Source: Planktomarina sp.
Lineage (GTDB): Bacteria; Pseudomonadota; Alphaproteobacteria; Rhodobacterales; Rhodobacteraceae
Reading direction: 5' to 3'
DNA length: 57,518 nucleotides
Assembly (NCBI GenBank): GCA_020630595.1
Contig: JAHDBC010000016.1
Span: forward strand, 1-57,518
Every line of letters starts with the position of its first letter. Positions within the stretch are counted from its first letter, which is position 1. Below are positions 39,364 through 49,033 of the stretch, piece after piece. The translations under genes were made by a program, and so were the position numbers. Under the pieces are notes generated by a model. That model was not told where the DNA came from, searched no databases, and was given only the letters and a program-made list of their open reading frames with translations.

Positions 39364-40137
39364 ATGTACCGAATTGTCAAATCCAAAAGCGAATATCGCA
39401 AAGATGCTTTGGGGAAACTGGCTGACCTAACGCACAGCCTTTTCGCATGCCCACCTGGCTGGGCCGATCTTTGGGACCCAGCTGGGGATTTGATGTCTAT
39501 TGGTTTCAAAGCCGCTGGGCCGGATTCGTTTACGCACCTTACTGATATGGTGACGGAAGCGGAAAAAAACTGGAACGCGTCCAGAGAAGCGGAAACAGCT
39601 TTCATGTGGGGCGGGTTCGCAGCTACACCGCCAAACAGTGACCAAAGCCCGCTGAACAATAAACTGCGCTCTAGCCAAATTAAAGAAACGCTCAAAATTC
39701 TAACAGACCGTGCAGACCATCGGGATGCAATGTTGTGGCGCCATGAGATGTTAAATGCCTGTGCCTTGACTGTGGCCCACACATCATCTCCGGGGTTCTC
39801 AGTGGGATACGACAATATCCACAAAACGCTTTGCGTTGTGTCAGACCACGGTGATTTCGAAGATCAGCATCTGATTTCATTCATATCGCAATGCGAGATG
39901 GATGCCCGTAAAGACCGTTTCAATCCCTTTAAAGACACATGTTCGCTTCCGGCTGATATTCGAATGTCGCGCGATTTTGACAACGGCCTAACGCTCGACG
40001 CTTTTGCTCACGAAGGCGGACGGGGGGGCACCTGCAGGCTTCGCGTTCAGGTGATCCCAGAAAGGCGTCTGAAGCACATGCCCCAAAAACCAAGCGTGTT
40101 CTTGATGGCAGACCTAAAAAGCAATGAAGGAATGTAA
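39364..40137 (+). CDS. Hypothetical protein interposed between sucD and sucA
   Basis: A 257-residue soluble protein with no signal peptide. The N-terminal half is helical with several Trp (PPGWADLWDP, FMWGGFAA); the C-terminal half has mixed charge and ends KPSVFLMADLKSNEGM. I do not recognise the family. Codon use is visibly less G+C rich than in sucD and sucA, consistent with acquisition from elsewhere. It has a weak ribosome site and lies nine bases ahead of sucA, so sucA expression would have to read through it. Confidence 0.62.
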   Translation: MYRIVKSKSEYRKDALGKLADLTHSLFACPPGWADLWDPAGDLMSIGFKAAGPDSFTHLTDMVTEAEKNWNASREAETAFMWGGFAATPPNSDQSPLNNKLRSSQIKETLKILTDRADHRDAMLWRHEMLNACALTVAHTSSPGFSVGYDNIHKTLCVVSDHGDFEDQHLISFISQCEMDARKDRFNPFKDTCSLPADIRMSRDFDNGLTLDAFAHEGGRGGTCRLRVQVIPERRLKHMPQKPSVFLMADLKSNEGM

Positions 40138-40146
40138 GGAAAACTC

Positions 40147-43113
40147 ATGACCGAACTTCCCAAAAACGATCAATTCCATGCCTCGTCCTTCATGCAGGGG
40201 CACAATGCGGAATATCTGGAACAGATGTATGCCCGCTATGCGAACGATCCGGCGTCGGTCGATGCGCAGTGGGTGGAATTCTTCAAACAACTGGGCGACG
40301 CCGAATTGGACGTCAAGGCAGAGGCACAGGGCCCATCATGGGCACGGGCCGATTGGCCGCCCGCAATGGACGGCGATCTGCACGGCGCGCTGACTGGCGA
40401 ATATCCGGCCGAACCCGAAGCCAAGGATACGGGCAAGAAAATCGCGGCCAAAGCGGCGGAAAAGGGCATCGACGTTAGCGAAGATCAGATCAAGCGCGCG
40501 GTGCTGGACAGCCTGCGGGCGATGATGATCATTCGATCCTACCGCATTCGGGGGCATCTGGCCGCTGATCTTGATCCGCTGGGAATGCGCACATCCGAAG
40601 CCCGCGCAGAATTGGACCCGGCATCCTATGGATTTACCGATGCGGACATGGACCGCCCGATCTATCTGGAAGGCACGCTGGGGCTGGAATTTGCATCCCT
40701 GCGCGAAATTCTGGCGATCCTGAAACGCACCTACACCGGGACGTTTGCGCTGCAATACATGCACATTGCCGACCGGGAAATGTGTGATTGGCTGCGCGAC
40801 CGGATCGAACGCAAGGCCGACGAAAGCCTGTTCACCCGCGAAGGGCGCAAGGCGATCCTGAACAAGATGGTCGAAGCCGAAGGGTTCGAAAAGTTTCTGC
40901 ATGTCAAATACATGGGCACCAAACGCTTTGGTCTGGATGGCGGCGAAAGCCTGATCCCCGCCATGGAACAGATCATCAAGCGCGGTGGCGCATTGGGCGT
41001 CAAAGACATCATCATCGGCATGCCCCACCGGGGGCGTCTGAACATTCTTGCCAATGTGATGAGCAAACCCTACCGCGCCATTTTCAACGAATTTCAGGGC
41101 GGATCGTTCAAACCCGAAGATGTGGATGGGTCTGGTGATGTGAAATACCACCTTGGCGCTTCCAGCGACCGGGAATTTGACGGCAATTCCGTCCACCTGT
41201 CACTGACTGCGAACCCATCGCATCTGGAAGCCGTGAACCCGGTTGTGTTGGGCAAGGCCCGGGCGAAATCTGATCAAAACAACGACGATGAACGCACATC
41301 CGTGCTGCCCGTTCTGTTGCATGGTGATGCGGCTTTTGCCGGTCAGGGCGTTGTGGCGGAATGTTTCGGATTGTCGGGGCTGAAGGGCCACAAAACCGGC
41401 GGCACGATGCATATCGTGGTCAACAACCAGATCGGCTTTACCACGGCACCGCATTTTTCACGGTCCAGCCCCTATCCCACCGATATTGCGCTGATGGTCG
41501 AATGTCCGATTTTCCACGTCAACGGCGACGATCCAGAGGCGGTGGTCCACGCCGCAAAAGTCGCCACCGAATTCCGCCAGAAATTCAAGAAAGACGTGGT
41601 GATTGATATCATCTGCTACCGCCGGTTCGGCCACAACGAAGGCGACGAACCGATGTTCACCAACCCGGTGATGTACAAAAAGATCAAGACCCAGAAAACG
41701 TCTTTGACGCTGTACACAGAACGGCTGGTGCGCGACGGTCTGATACCAGAAGGCGAAATCGAAGATGCCAAAGCCGCGTTTCAGTCCAAGCTGAACGAAG
41801 AATTCGAAGCCGGAAAAACCTATAAGCCCAACAAGGCCGACTGGCTGGACGGAAAATGGTCCAAGATTGACAAGCGTGGCGAAGTTTATGAACGCGGGAC
41901 CACGGCGATCAAATCCGAAACCTTTGACGACGTGGCCGGGGCCTTGACCCGCACACCCGATGGGTTTCCGCTGCACAAAACCGTTGCACGCATGTTGGAT
42001 GCCAAGGGCAAAACGCTGTCTGCGGGCAAAGGCATTGACTGGGCCACGGGCGAAGCGCTGGCCTTTGGATCGCTTCTGACCGAAGGATACCCGGTGCGTC
42101 TGTCCGGGCAGGATTCCACGCGCGGCACATTTTCCCAGCGCCATTCGGGTCTGGTGAACCAAGACACCGAAGATCGGTATTACCCGCTGAACAACATTCG
42201 CGCAGGTCAGGCCCAATACGAAGTGATCGATTCCATGCTGTCGGAATACGCGGTTTTGGGGTTTGAATATGGGTATTCGCTGGCCGAACCCAACACGCTG
42301 ACCCTGTGGGAAGCGCAGTTTGGCGATTTCGCCAATGGCGCCCAGATCATGTTCGATCAGTTCATTTCCAGCGGCGAAAGCAAATGGTTGCGGATGTCCG
42401 GCCTTGTGTGCCTGTTGCCCCATGGCTACGAAGGTCAGGGCCCGGAACATTCCAGTGCGCGTCTGGAACGGTTCTTGCAAATGTGTGGTCAAGACAACTG
42501 GATCGTTGCCAACTGTACGACGCCGGCGAACTATTTCCACCTGCTGCGGCGGCAAATCCACCGCACTTTCCGCAAACCGCTGATCCTGATGACCCCGAAA
42601 TCCCTGCTGCGCCACAAGCTGGCTGTCAGCACAAAGGAGGATTTTGTCGAAGGATCCAGCTTCCACCGTGTGCTGTGGGATGACGCCCAAAAGGGCAATT
42701 CCGACACCAAACTGGTGGCCGACGATAAGATCAAGCGCGTCGTGATGTGTTCGGGCAAGGTCTATTATGATCTGCTGGAAGAACGCGACAAACGCGGCAT
42801 CGACGATGTCTACCTGATGCGGATCGAACAATATTACCCCTTCCCCGCCATTTCGATGGTGGCCGAACTGGAACGGTTCAAAGGCGCAGAAATGGTCTGG
42901 TGTCAGGAAGAACCGAAAAACCAGGGGGCATGGTCCTATATCGAACCCAACATCGAATGGGTTCTGGGCCGGATCAAAGCCAAACACGGCCGCCCCGAAT
43001 ATGCGGGCCGGGCGACATCGGCGTCCCCCGCCACGGGTCTTGCATCGGCCCACAAAGCACAACAAGCAGCGCTGATTGACGACGCGCTGACCGTCAAAGG
43101 ATCGAAATCATGA
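40147..43113 (+). CDS. sucA: 2-oxoglutarate dehydrogenase E1 component
   Basis: The thiamine-diphosphate E1 subunit of 988 aa. The N-terminal [14 protein letters not shown] is the usual start segment. GMPHRGRLN and [14 protein letters not shown] with [10 protein letters not shown] form the ThDP/metal site, [10 protein letters not shown]-like sequence ([11 protein letters not shown]) follows, and [17 protein letters not shown] lies in the C-terminal domain. It decarboxylates 2-oxoglutarate and succinylates the lipoyl arm of SucB. The stop overlaps sucB (ATGA). Confidence 0.96.
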   Translation: MTELPKNDQFHASSFMQGHNAEYLEQMYARYANDPASVDAQWVEFFKQLGDAELDVKAEAQGPSWARADWPPAMDGDLHGALTGEYPAEPEAKDTGKKIAAKAAEKGIDVSEDQIKRAVLDSLRAMMIIRSYRIRGHLAADLDPLGMRTSEARAELDPASYGFTDADMDRPIYLEGTLGLEFASLREILAILKRTYTGTFALQYMHIADREMCDWLRDRIERKADESLFTREGRKAILNKMVEAEGFEKFLHVKYMGTKRFGLDGGESLIPAMEQIIKRGGALGVKDIIIGMPHRGRLNILANVMSKPYRAIFNEFQGGSFKPEDVDGSGDVKYHLGASSDREFDGNSVHLSLTANPSHLEAVNPVVLGKARAKSDQNNDDERTSVLPVLLHGDAAFAGQGVVAECFGLSGLKGHKTGGTMHIVVNNQIGFTTAPHFSRSSPYPTDIALMVECPIFHVNGDDPEAVVHAAKVATEFRQKFKKDVVIDIICYRRFGHNEGDEPMFTNPVMYKKIKTQKTSLTLYTERLVRDGLIPEGEIEDAKAAFQSKLNEEFEAGKTYKPNKADWLDGKWSKIDKRGEVYERGTTAIKSETFDDVAGALTRTPDGFPLHKTVARMLDAKGKTLSAGKGIDWATGEALAFGSLLTEGYPVRLSGQDSTRGTFSQRHSGLVNQDTEDRYYPLNNIRAGQAQYEVIDSMLSEYAVLGFEYGYSLAEPNTLTLWEAQFGDFANGAQIMFDQFISSGESKWLRMSGLVCLLPHGYEGQGPEHSSARLERFLQMCGQDNWIVANCTTPANYFHLLRRQIHRTFRKPLILMTPKSLLRHKLAVSTKEDFVEGSSFHRVLWDDAQKGNSDTKLVADDKIKRVVMCSGKVYYDLLEERDKRGIDDVYLMRIEQYYPFPAISMVAELERFKGAEMVWCQEEPKNQGAWSYIEPNIEWVLGRIKAKHGRPEYAGRATSASPATGLASAHKAQQAALIDDALTVKGSKS

Positions 43114-44633
43114 CCGAAGTCCGCGTCCCAACACTGGGTGAATCCGTGACAGAAGCCACCGTTGCCACATGGTTCAAAAAACCGGGCGACAGCGTCGCAG
43201 TGGATGAAATGCTGTGCGAACTGGAAACCGATAAGGTCACGGTCGAAGTGCCGTCGCCGATCGCAGGCACCTTGTCTGAAATCGTTGCCAGCGAAGGCAC
43301 AACTGTGGGCGTAGACGCGCTTTTGGCCCAAATTTCCGAAGGCGGCGAAGCCACCAAAGCCAAATCCGAAGACAGCGCACCCACCCCGGCCCCGGCCCCA
43401 GCCGCACAAAAGGCAGCCGCCGATGTGCCCGTGATGGTGCCCACGCTTGGGGAATCCGTGACCGAAGCCACCGTCAGCACATGGTACAAGGCATCCGGTG
43501 ACACGGTCGCGCAGGATGAAATGCTGTGCGAATTGGAAACCGACAAGGTGTCCGTCGAAGTGCCCGCCCCCGCCGCAGGCGTGTTGGGTGATATCATCGC
43601 CCCCGAAGGCACAACCGTGCAGGCCGGCGGGCAGCTGGCCACCATTGGCAACGCGGCAACTGGCCAGTCTGGCGGGTCTACCCCCGCCGATCGTCCATCC
43701 GCCGCACCAGATGCGACAGCCCCCGTGATCCCGGCCGCCGCAGCAAAAGCCGACGTCGAAAATGCCCCCTCTGCCAAGAAAATGATGGCCGAAAACAACC
43801 TGTCTTCGGGCGATGTGACAGGCACCGGCAAAGACGGCCGCGTGATGAAGGAAGACGTGCAAAAGGCGCTGGCCGCCGCGCCGGCCCCTGCGCCGGCTGC
43901 CGCCCCCCGCGCACCCGTTGCGGCCGATGATGCATCCCGCGAAGAACGGGTCAAAATGACCCGCCTGCGCCAGACCATCGCCCGGCGCCTGAAAGACAGC
44001 CAGAACACCGCCGCCATGCTGACCACATACAATGAGGTCGACATGACAGAGGTCATGGCCCTCAGGTCCGAATACAAAGACCTGTTCCTGAAAAAGCACG
44101 GCGTGAAGCTGGGCTTTATGTCGTTCTTCACCAAAGCCTGCTGCCATGCCTTGAAAGAGGTGCCAGAGGTCAACGCCGAAATCGACGGCACCGACATCGT
44201 CTACAAGAACTTCGTCCACATGGGCATCGCCGCGGGCACGCCCACAGGGTTGGTCGTTCCTGTGATCCGCGAAGCCGACAGCATGTCGTTCGCCGATATC
44301 GAAAAGGCCATCGCCGAAAAGGGCAAACGCGCCCGCGACGGCAAACTGTCCATGGCGGAAATGCAGGGCGGCACGTTCACCATTTCCAACGGCGGCGTTT
44401 ACGGATCGCTCATGTCATCGCCGATCCTGAACCCACCGCAATCCGGCATCCTTGGCATGCACAAAATCCAAGACCGCCCCATGGCGATCAACGGTCAGGT
44501 GGTGATCCGCCCGATGATGTACCTCGCGCTGTCCTATGATCACCGCATCGTCGACGGCAAAGGCGCCGTGACGTTCCTGGTGCGCGTGAAAGAAGCGCTC
44601 GAGGATCCACGTCGGTTGTTGATGGATTTGTGA
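43110..44633 (+). CDS. sucB: Dihydrolipoyl succinyltransferase E2 with two lipoyl domains
   Basis: E2 core of the 2-oxoglutarate dehydrogenase complex, 507 aa. Two lipoyl domains are present, with lipoylated Lys42 and Lys146 in [10 protein letters not shown] and [10 protein letters not shown]; most SucB proteins have one. An Ala/Pro linker leads to the E3-binding domain (about 219-255, [11 protein letters not shown] ... [11 protein letters not shown]), then the acyltransferase domain with the catalytic His-Asp in [12 protein letters not shown]. It transfers succinyl groups to CoA. It is coupled to sucA by ATGA. Confidence 0.95.
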   Translation: MTEVRVPTLGESVTEATVATWFKKPGDSVAVDEMLCELETDKVTVEVPSPIAGTLSEIVASEGTTVGVDALLAQISEGGEATKAKSEDSAPTPAPAPAAQKAAADVPVMVPTLGESVTEATVSTWYKASGDTVAQDEMLCELETDKVSVEVPAPAAGVLGDIIAPEGTTVQAGGQLATIGNAATGQSGGSTPADRPSAAPDATAPVIPAAAAKADVENAPSAKKMMAENNLSSGDVTGTGKDGRVMKEDVQKALAAAPAPAPAAAPRAPVAADDASREERVKMTRLRQTIARRLKDSQNTAAMLTTYNEVDMTEVMALRSEYKDLFLKKHGVKLGFMSFFTKACCHALKEVPEVNAEIDGTDIVYKNFVHMGIAAGTPTGLVVPVIREADSMSFADIEKAIAEKGKRARDGKLSMAEMQGGTFTISNGGVYGSLMSSPILNPPQSGILGMHKIQDRPMAINGQVVIRPMMYLALSYDHRIVDGKGAVTFLVRVKEALEDPRRLLMDL

Positions 44634-44638
44634 TATCG

Positions 44639-44688
44639 GTGGGTTTCACCCACCCTACGGGATTGGTGTAGGGTGGGTGCGAACCCAC
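44639..44688. repeat. Long imperfect inverted repeat after sucB
   Basis: A 20-base arm at 44639-44658 (GTGGGTTTCACCCACCCTAC) pairs with 44668-44688 apart from one inserted base, around a nine-base loop. It begins five bases after the sucB stop. Such GTAGGGTGGGT palindromes recur between genes in Rhodobacteraceae genomes as I recall. It could end or stabilise the suc transcript. Confidence 0.65.
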
Positions 44689-44725
44689 TAAATGCGGCTG
44701 CCAACATCCCTGAAAGTCAATTCTA

Positions 44726-45271
44726 TTGGATAGATCTTACTCACGCCAAACGCACCGTTTTCGTTTCGCGGCATGGACTGCGAGCCGCGCATCCGCACGC
44801 GGCGTGAAGGGACTTTCCAACACATTCACAGCTGACCTGCTCAGTAAACTTGGGTTTGAAGAACAATGCATTTCGCTAGACGCATTGCCAAAGACAGAGG
44901 AATTTGATGGCTGGCATCTCTCTAAGCGAAAAGGCCTGATCGAAGCGGCAAAGGAAATGCAAACCCCAGTTCTACTAACGCATGGGCTTGCAGCAAAGCT
45001 GATCAACGTCTTTCTGAAAACAGTATGTCTTCCCTATTTTGGCGATGACAGATTTCCCCAAACACGTCTGAATGCTGTCCATCCACCTATTGATCGAATT
45101 TTGCTGTCAAAAATGATCAAACCAAATCGAATTCGGTCGAACGAATGGAGGGAGCTTCGGGATATTGGATGGAAGAGCTTTTCGTCTGAACAATATCAAC
45201 GAGCAATAGACTTGGTTCGGGAAGAAACTGATGGCGTTCTCTGGAAAATTGAAGAGCATTGGAAACCATGA
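44726..45271 (+). CDS. Hypothetical protein with an HPPID motif
   Basis: A 181-residue soluble protein. RFAAWTASRASARGVKG near the N-terminus, LTHGLAAKLINVFLKT in the middle and VHPPIDRILLSKM after it resemble a family of uncharacterised bacterial proteins; it ends DGVLWKIEEHWKP. No catalytic motif is recognised. The start appears to be TTG 44726 without a clear ribosome site, so the N-terminus is uncertain. Base composition is lower in G+C than in the flanking suc and lpd genes. It overlaps the next gene by ATGA. Confidence 0.58.
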   Translation: MDRSYSRQTHRFRFAAWTASRASARGVKGLSNTFTADLLSKLGFEEQCISLDALPKTEEFDGWHLSKRKGLIEAAKEMQTPVLLTHGLAAKLINVFLKTVCLPYFGDDRFPQTRLNAVHPPIDRILLSKMIKPNRIRSNEWRELRDIGWKSFSSEQYQRAIDLVREETDGVLWKIEEHWKP

Positions 45272-45678
45272 CCCCCGAACTCACCGCCCTCACCCTTGCC
45301 GCGCTCCTACAGGTCGTCCAATTCGCCCTCATGGCAATTCCGGCAAACCTCGAACTTGGCCCCGGCAAAACCCTGTCGCCCCGCGACCCGGAACGCATGC
45401 CCAAACCGCTGCAGGATCAGGTCAGCCCAAAAACCAGCCGGCTGTTTCGCGCGCTGAACAACCATTTCGAAGGGCTGATCCTTTTCACCATCGCCTGCAC
45501 GGTCATCACTGTCAGCGGTCAGTCCACTGACTTCACCGCCACCTGCGCCTATGCCTATCTCATTGCCCGCATCGCGTATGTTCCAGCCTATTATTTCGGC
45601 CTTGTTCCGTGGCGGTCGCTGATCTGGTTTGTGGGCTTTACGGCAACCACCCTGATGCTGCTGGCGGCGCTGATATGA
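45268..45678 (+). CDS. MAPEG family membrane protein
   Basis: A 136-residue protein with four hydrophobic segments and the MAPEG pattern RLFRALNNHFEGLILFTIA, where the conserved Arg, Asn and Glu face the active site of eicosanoid/glutathione-type enzymes. RIAYVPAYYFGL is also typical. ATG 45268 overlaps the previous stop by four bases; a TTG three codons upstream is less likely. Bacterial members are often of unknown substrate. It lies between sucB and lpd, but no link to that complex is known. Confidence 0.82.
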   Translation: MTPELTALTLAALLQVVQFALMAIPANLELGPGKTLSPRDPERMPKPLQDQVSPKTSRLFRALNNHFEGLILFTIACTVITVSGQSTDFTATCAYAYLIARIAYVPAYYFGLVPWRSLIWFVGFTATTLMLLAALI

Positions 45679-45690
45679 CGCCCGTGTCTG

Positions 45691-45715
45691 TACAGGGGGT
45701 GTACAGGGGGTGTAC
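45691..45715. repeat. Short tandem repeat, 11-base unit
   Basis: TACAGGGGGTG occurs twice head to tail and a third time as TAC only, just after the MAPEG stop and about 140 bases ahead of lpdA. The unit boundary makes GTGTAC/TGTACA words that could be protein-binding sites or replication slippage products. Confidence 0.5.
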
Positions 45716-45742
45716 GCCTTGTGCACAGCCATTTTCCCTTCA

Positions 45743-45771
45743 TTTTGCCCCAAATACTCCGGCGTTTGGGG
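45743..45771. repeat. Intergenic palindrome CCCCAAA...TTTGGGG
   Basis: CCCCAAA (45748-45754) and TTTGGGG (45765-45771) flank TACTCCGGCG. The left part, TTTTGCCCCAAATACTCC, resembles an extragenic repeat seen often in Rhodobacteraceae. It may act as a terminator of the upstream transcript or as the leader of lpdA. Confidence 0.5.
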
Positions 45772-45851
45772 CCGCCCCCAAGGCCCGCGTGGCCTGAACG
45801 CAAAAACATCAAACGCGCCGCAAGGCGCACCGCAAAACAAAGGAATATCCC

Positions 45852-47240
45852 ATGGCAGACTATGATGTCATCGTCATCGGCAGCGGCCCCGGCGGGTACG
45901 TCTGCGCCATCCGTTGCGCACAACTGGGCCTGAAGACCGCCTGTGTCGAAGGGCGCGAAACGCTGGGCGGGACCTGCCTGAACGTGGGGTGCATCCCGTC
46001 CAAAGCGCTCTTGCATGCGTCGCACCAATTGCATGAAGCGGAACACAACTTTGCCAAGATGGGCCTGAAGGGAAAAACCCCATCGGTCGATTGGAATCAG
46101 ATGTTGTCTTACAAAGACGACGTGATCGGCCAAAACACCAAAGGCATCGAATTTCTGTTCAAAAAGAACAAGATAGACTGGATCAAGGGTTGGGGGTCGA
46201 TCCCGGCTGCGGGTCAGGTGAAGGTCGGCGATGACGTGCACAAAGCCAAACACATCATCATCGCCACAGGCTCCGAAGCGGCGTCTTTGCCCGGCATCGA
46301 CATCGACGAAAAAACCGTCGTGACCTCTACCGGGGCGCTGGAACTGGGCAAAATTCCAAAGAAGCTGGTTGTGATCGGCGCGGGTGTGATCGGGCTTGAA
46401 CTCGGCTCCGTCTATGCCCGTCTTGGGGCAGAGGTTGAGGTGATCGAATTTCTCGACACCATCACCCCGGGCATGGATGTCGAGGTCGCGCGCACATTTC
46501 AAAAACTGTTAACCAAACAAGGGCTATCCTTCACGCTGGGCGCTGCGGTTCAAAGCGTCGCGGTCAAAAACAACAAGGCCAAGGTGACGTACAAACTGCG
46601 CAAAGATGACAGCGAACACACCGTCGATGCCGACACGGTTCTGGTCGCCACCGGCCGCCGCCCCTACACCGATGGGCTGGGGTTGGAAGCTGCCGGCGTG
46701 AAGCTGACCGACCGGGGTCAAGTGGAAACCGATGCGCACTATGCCACATCGGTCAAAGGCATCTACGCCATTGGCGACGCGATCAGTGGTCCGATGCTGG
46801 CCCACAAGGCCGAAGACGAAGGCATGGCTGTGGCCGAAATCATCGCCGGTCAGGCGGGTCATGTGAATTATGGCGTGATCCCCGGCGTGATCTACACCCA
46901 TCCGGAAGTCGCCAATGTCGGTGCCACGGAAGAAACGCTGAAAGACGCCGGCACCCCCTACAAGGTCGGCAAGTTCAGCTTCATGGGCAATGGCCGTGCC
47001 AAGGCGAATTTTGCGGCAGATGGGTTTGTGAAAATCCTGGCGCACAAGGAAACGGACCGGATTTTGGGGGCGCATATCATTGGCCCGATGGCCGGTGATC
47101 TGATCCATGAAATCTGCGTGGCCATGGAATTTGGCGCCGCAGCAGAAGATTTGGCGCGCACATGCCATGCCCACCCAACCTATTCCGAAGCGGTTCGCGA
47201 AGCCGCCCTGGCCTGTGGGGATGGTCCGATCCATTCGTAA
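45852..47240 (+). CDS. lpdA: Dihydrolipoamide dehydrogenase (E3)
   Basis: Flavoprotein disulfide reductase of 462 aa. [10 protein letters not shown] binds [16 protein letters not shown] has the redox pair Cys42/Cys47, [14 protein letters not shown] binds NAD, and the C-terminal [13 protein letters not shown] contains the His-Glu pair that acts on the partner subunit. It reoxidises the lipoyl groups of the 2-oxoglutarate dehydrogenase E2. It is the last TCA-complex gene of the region, separated from sucB by two unrelated genes and repeats. Confidence 0.95.
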   Translation: MADYDVIVIGSGPGGYVCAIRCAQLGLKTACVEGRETLGGTCLNVGCIPSKALLHASHQLHEAEHNFAKMGLKGKTPSVDWNQMLSYKDDVIGQNTKGIEFLFKKNKIDWIKGWGSIPAAGQVKVGDDVHKAKHIIIATGSEAASLPGIDIDEKTVVTSTGALELGKIPKKLVVIGAGVIGLELGSVYARLGAEVEVIEFLDTITPGMDVEVARTFQKLLTKQGLSFTLGAAVQSVAVKNNKAKVTYKLRKDDSEHTVDADTVLVATGRRPYTDGLGLEAAGVKLTDRGQVETDAHYATSVKGIYAIGDAISGPMLAHKAEDEGMAVAEIIAGQAGHVNYGVIPGVIYTHPEVANVGATEETLKDAGTPYKVGKFSFMGNGRAKANFAADGFVKILAHKETDRILGAHIIGPMAGDLIHEICVAMEFGAAAEDLARTCHAHPTYSEAVREAALACGDGPIHS

Positions 47241-47354
47241 CACACGACCCAATGCGGTGGGGCCAAACATGATCTGGCCCCGCCCCTGTCTGTCGCACTG
47301 GTCTTGGCAAATAGCGTATATCTGACTATTTGTATCGGATATCAGGAGCGCCCA

Positions 47355-47783
47355 ATGCCAGCCGCACAATTTCAATCCAGATTTGCAGACACGGCCCCTC
47401 AGTCTGCGGCGCCGATAGATTGGGTCAGGCTGAATGACATTCGCATTCAATATGCCCGATCCCGATGTGCGCCCCGGTTGGATTTGTTCCGCGCCTGCAC
47501 GATGATCACGCCCGATCCGGCCGTTGGTTTGGAAATCTGCACCGATGCATTGGTCCGTTGCTTGGGCCAGGCGCTGAACCGGATGCCCGTCTTCTATCGG
47601 CCCGGCGCGACTACATTCAGTTTTGATGAAGCATGGCTTCTGCGCGTCCTTGCGGCGGTGCAATACGATGATCACGATAGCCTGACATTTCTGGTCGCCC
47701 GGCGTGTATCGCCCCCCCAACGCCGCGCTTTTGTTCGGCTGGTGCGTCTGGTCGCACAAAACTGGAATAATGATAGAGTTTAG
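47355..47783 (+). CDS. Hypothetical protein, 142 aa
   Basis: A soluble, Arg-rich protein with a central DEAWLLRVLAAVQYDD segment and a C-terminal RRAFVRLVRLVAQNW helix. No recognised domain or signal peptide. ATG 47355 is taken as start because AGGAG lies nine bases upstream; an in-frame codon at 47304 would be in the intergenic region after lpdA. Its stop codon is covered by the Irr-type palindrome that precedes dps. Confidence 0.62.
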   Translation: MPAAQFQSRFADTAPQSAAPIDWVRLNDIRIQYARSRCAPRLDLFRACTMITPDPAVGLEICTDALVRCLGQALNRMPVFYRPGATTFSFDEAWLLRVLAAVQYDDHDSLTFLVARRVSPPQRRAFVRLVRLVAQNWNNDRV

Positions 47784-47795
47784 AATTATTCTAAA
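47779..47795 (+). promoter_or_regulatory. Irr-type iron control box upstream of dps
   Basis: TTTAGAATTATTCTAAA is a perfect 8-base inverted repeat around a central T and matches the Irr box (TTTAGAA-N-TTCTAAA class) known from alphaproteobacteria. It lies about 90 bases ahead of dps, an iron-storage gene of the kind that Irr represses when iron is scarce. The regulator gene is not in the window. Confidence 0.75.
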
Positions 47796-47886
47796 TTGAT
47801 CTTGCTTTCTTCGATCCCTTGCTTAGGTTTGGAATAAGCCAGCCTTCGCCAGCCAGAACACATCGGATTATCGAGGGGACACCAAA

Positions 47887-48354
47887 ATGAAACTTGCACC
47901 AAACCTGACGCCAGACGCCCAAACCGCCATCTGCGATGCCCTTAATCAGGCGGTCGCTGAAACAGCCGTGACGACGATGATGGCGCAGAATTTTCACTGG
48001 AATGTCACGGGCATGGCCTTTGGCCCTTTGCATGACCTGTTCCAGAAAATCTACGAAGACCACTTCATCGCGCAGGATGATTTGGCCGAACGGATCAAGG
48101 CACTGGATGGACATGCCAACGGCAAATTGGCCGATATGGTCGCTGCATCAAAGGTGGCCGAACACGACGGCCATGCCCCTGCAGAAGATATGATTGCTGC
48201 ATTGGCTCAGGCCCAGAAAACGCTGTCGTCCACATTGGCCGGCGCGGCAGAAATCGCGGCATCCCACGGCGATCTTTTGACCGAAGATCTGTGCATCGGG
48301 CGGGGTCAAGTGCATGACAAGTTCGCCTGGCTTTTGGCCGCGCACATCAAATGA
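47887..48354 (+). CDS. dps: Dps family ferritin-like DNA/iron-binding protein
   Basis: A 155-residue ferritin-fold protein. QNFHWNVTGMAFGPLHDLF (His37, His49) and QDDLAERI (Asp64, Glu68) supply the inter-subunit ferroxidase site found in Dps dodecamers. It oxidises Fe(II) with hydrogen peroxide and stores the iron, protecting DNA. There is no long basic N-terminal tail, so tight DNA binding is uncertain. GAGGGG precedes the ATG, and the Irr-type box upstream points to iron control. Confidence 0.9.
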   Translation: MKLAPNLTPDAQTAICDALNQAVAETAVTTMMAQNFHWNVTGMAFGPLHDLFQKIYEDHFIAQDDLAERIKALDGHANGKLADMVAASKVAEHDGHAPAEDMIAALAQAQKTLSSTLAGAAEIAASHGDLLTEDLCIGRGQVHDKFAWLLAAHIK

Positions 48355-48360
48355 CATGAC

Positions 48361-48600
48361 TTAGAAAAAGGGCTTCACGCCCTTTTTCTTCAGCTTTTTG
48401 TCGTACATCGCTTGCCACGCCGGGAACTTTCCCAGCCTGTGTTGCTGGGCAATCAGCATTTGCACAAACGCGATCCGATGCTTGTCCTTTTTCAATTCCT
48501 TGGACAGGGATTTTTGCGCCTTGGTCATGGAACAGGCAATGCAATGTCCTTCGCGCTTGTATTTGCATACGTCGACACAGGGGTTTGGCACTTTGGGCAT
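48361..48600 (-). CDS. DUF1289 family cysteine-rich small protein
   Basis: A 79-residue protein with four cysteines in the pattern C-x3-C-x6-C-x2-C near the N-terminus (NPCVDVCKYKREGHCIAC), which suits a metal or Fe-S site, followed by a basic helical tail ending KKKGVKPFF. The cysteine pattern matches DUF1289 proteins. Its stop is only six bases from the convergent dps stop. It is 32 bases after hemP on the same strand, so the two probably form an iron-regulated pair. Confidence 0.72.
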   Translation of the reverse strand: MPKVPNPCVDVCKYKREGHCIACSMTKAQKSLSKELKKDKHRIAFVQMLIAQQHRLGKFPAWQAMYDKKLKKKGVKPFF

Positions 48601-48632
48601 GGCACACCTTAAGGCTTGGCAGACGGATCAGA

Positions 48633-48884
48633 TCACTTGGTCAGGATCAGCTTACCGGCCTTTGTGATCCGCAAAGTATAAATCTGATCATCCAAAACGA
48701 TCCGCGCAAGATCGCCGCCTTGGGTCAAATCACGCGCGTCAAAAGTAGGGGTTTTGTCATCAGGCACGCGCTGGGTCGGGATCATTGCAACGCCCCGGTT
48801 GGAGCCAAAGTCATGGCGCGGTGCGGGCGGAATTTCACGGGCCAAATCAGGATGTTGGGGATGTCGGTTCGGGGAATAATCCAT
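48633..48884 (-). CDS. hemP: Hemin uptake protein HemP
   Basis: An 83-residue protein whose C-terminal FDARDLTQGGDLARIVLDDQ and YTLRITKAGKLILTK match the HemP domain. HemP-like proteins help activate haem uptake operons in other proteobacteria. The N-terminal 45 residues are low-complexity and Pro/His rich. ATG 48884 with AAAGGA upstream is preferred over longer readings that extend into an AT-rich promoter (around 48960-48990). No haem receptor or transporter gene is adjacent. Confidence 0.82.
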   Translation of the reverse strand: MDYSPNRHPQHPDLAREIPPAPRHDFGSNRGVAMIPTQRVPDDKTPTFDARDLTQGGDLARIVLDDQIYTLRITKAGKLILTK

Positions 48885-49033
48885 GGTCGATCCTTTTGCA
48901 TTGTCGCGCCTTGGGTCAGCAGGGTTTTGAAAGTGTGGCTGACCGGATCGGCTGGCTGGCTTATATCTTATTATTATTATCGGAATTATCAAGACCAACA
49001 GGCCATTGAATATCTTGCCCCGAAAACACGCGA

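Noticed and set aside
41458-43065. Long open frame (535 codons) antisense to sucA, and similar long antisense frames over sucB, sucC, mdh, sdhA and the GT30 genes
   Set aside because: They lie opposite clearly identified genes, have no recognisable domains and no ribosome sites, and arise from the codon pattern of G+C-rich DNA.
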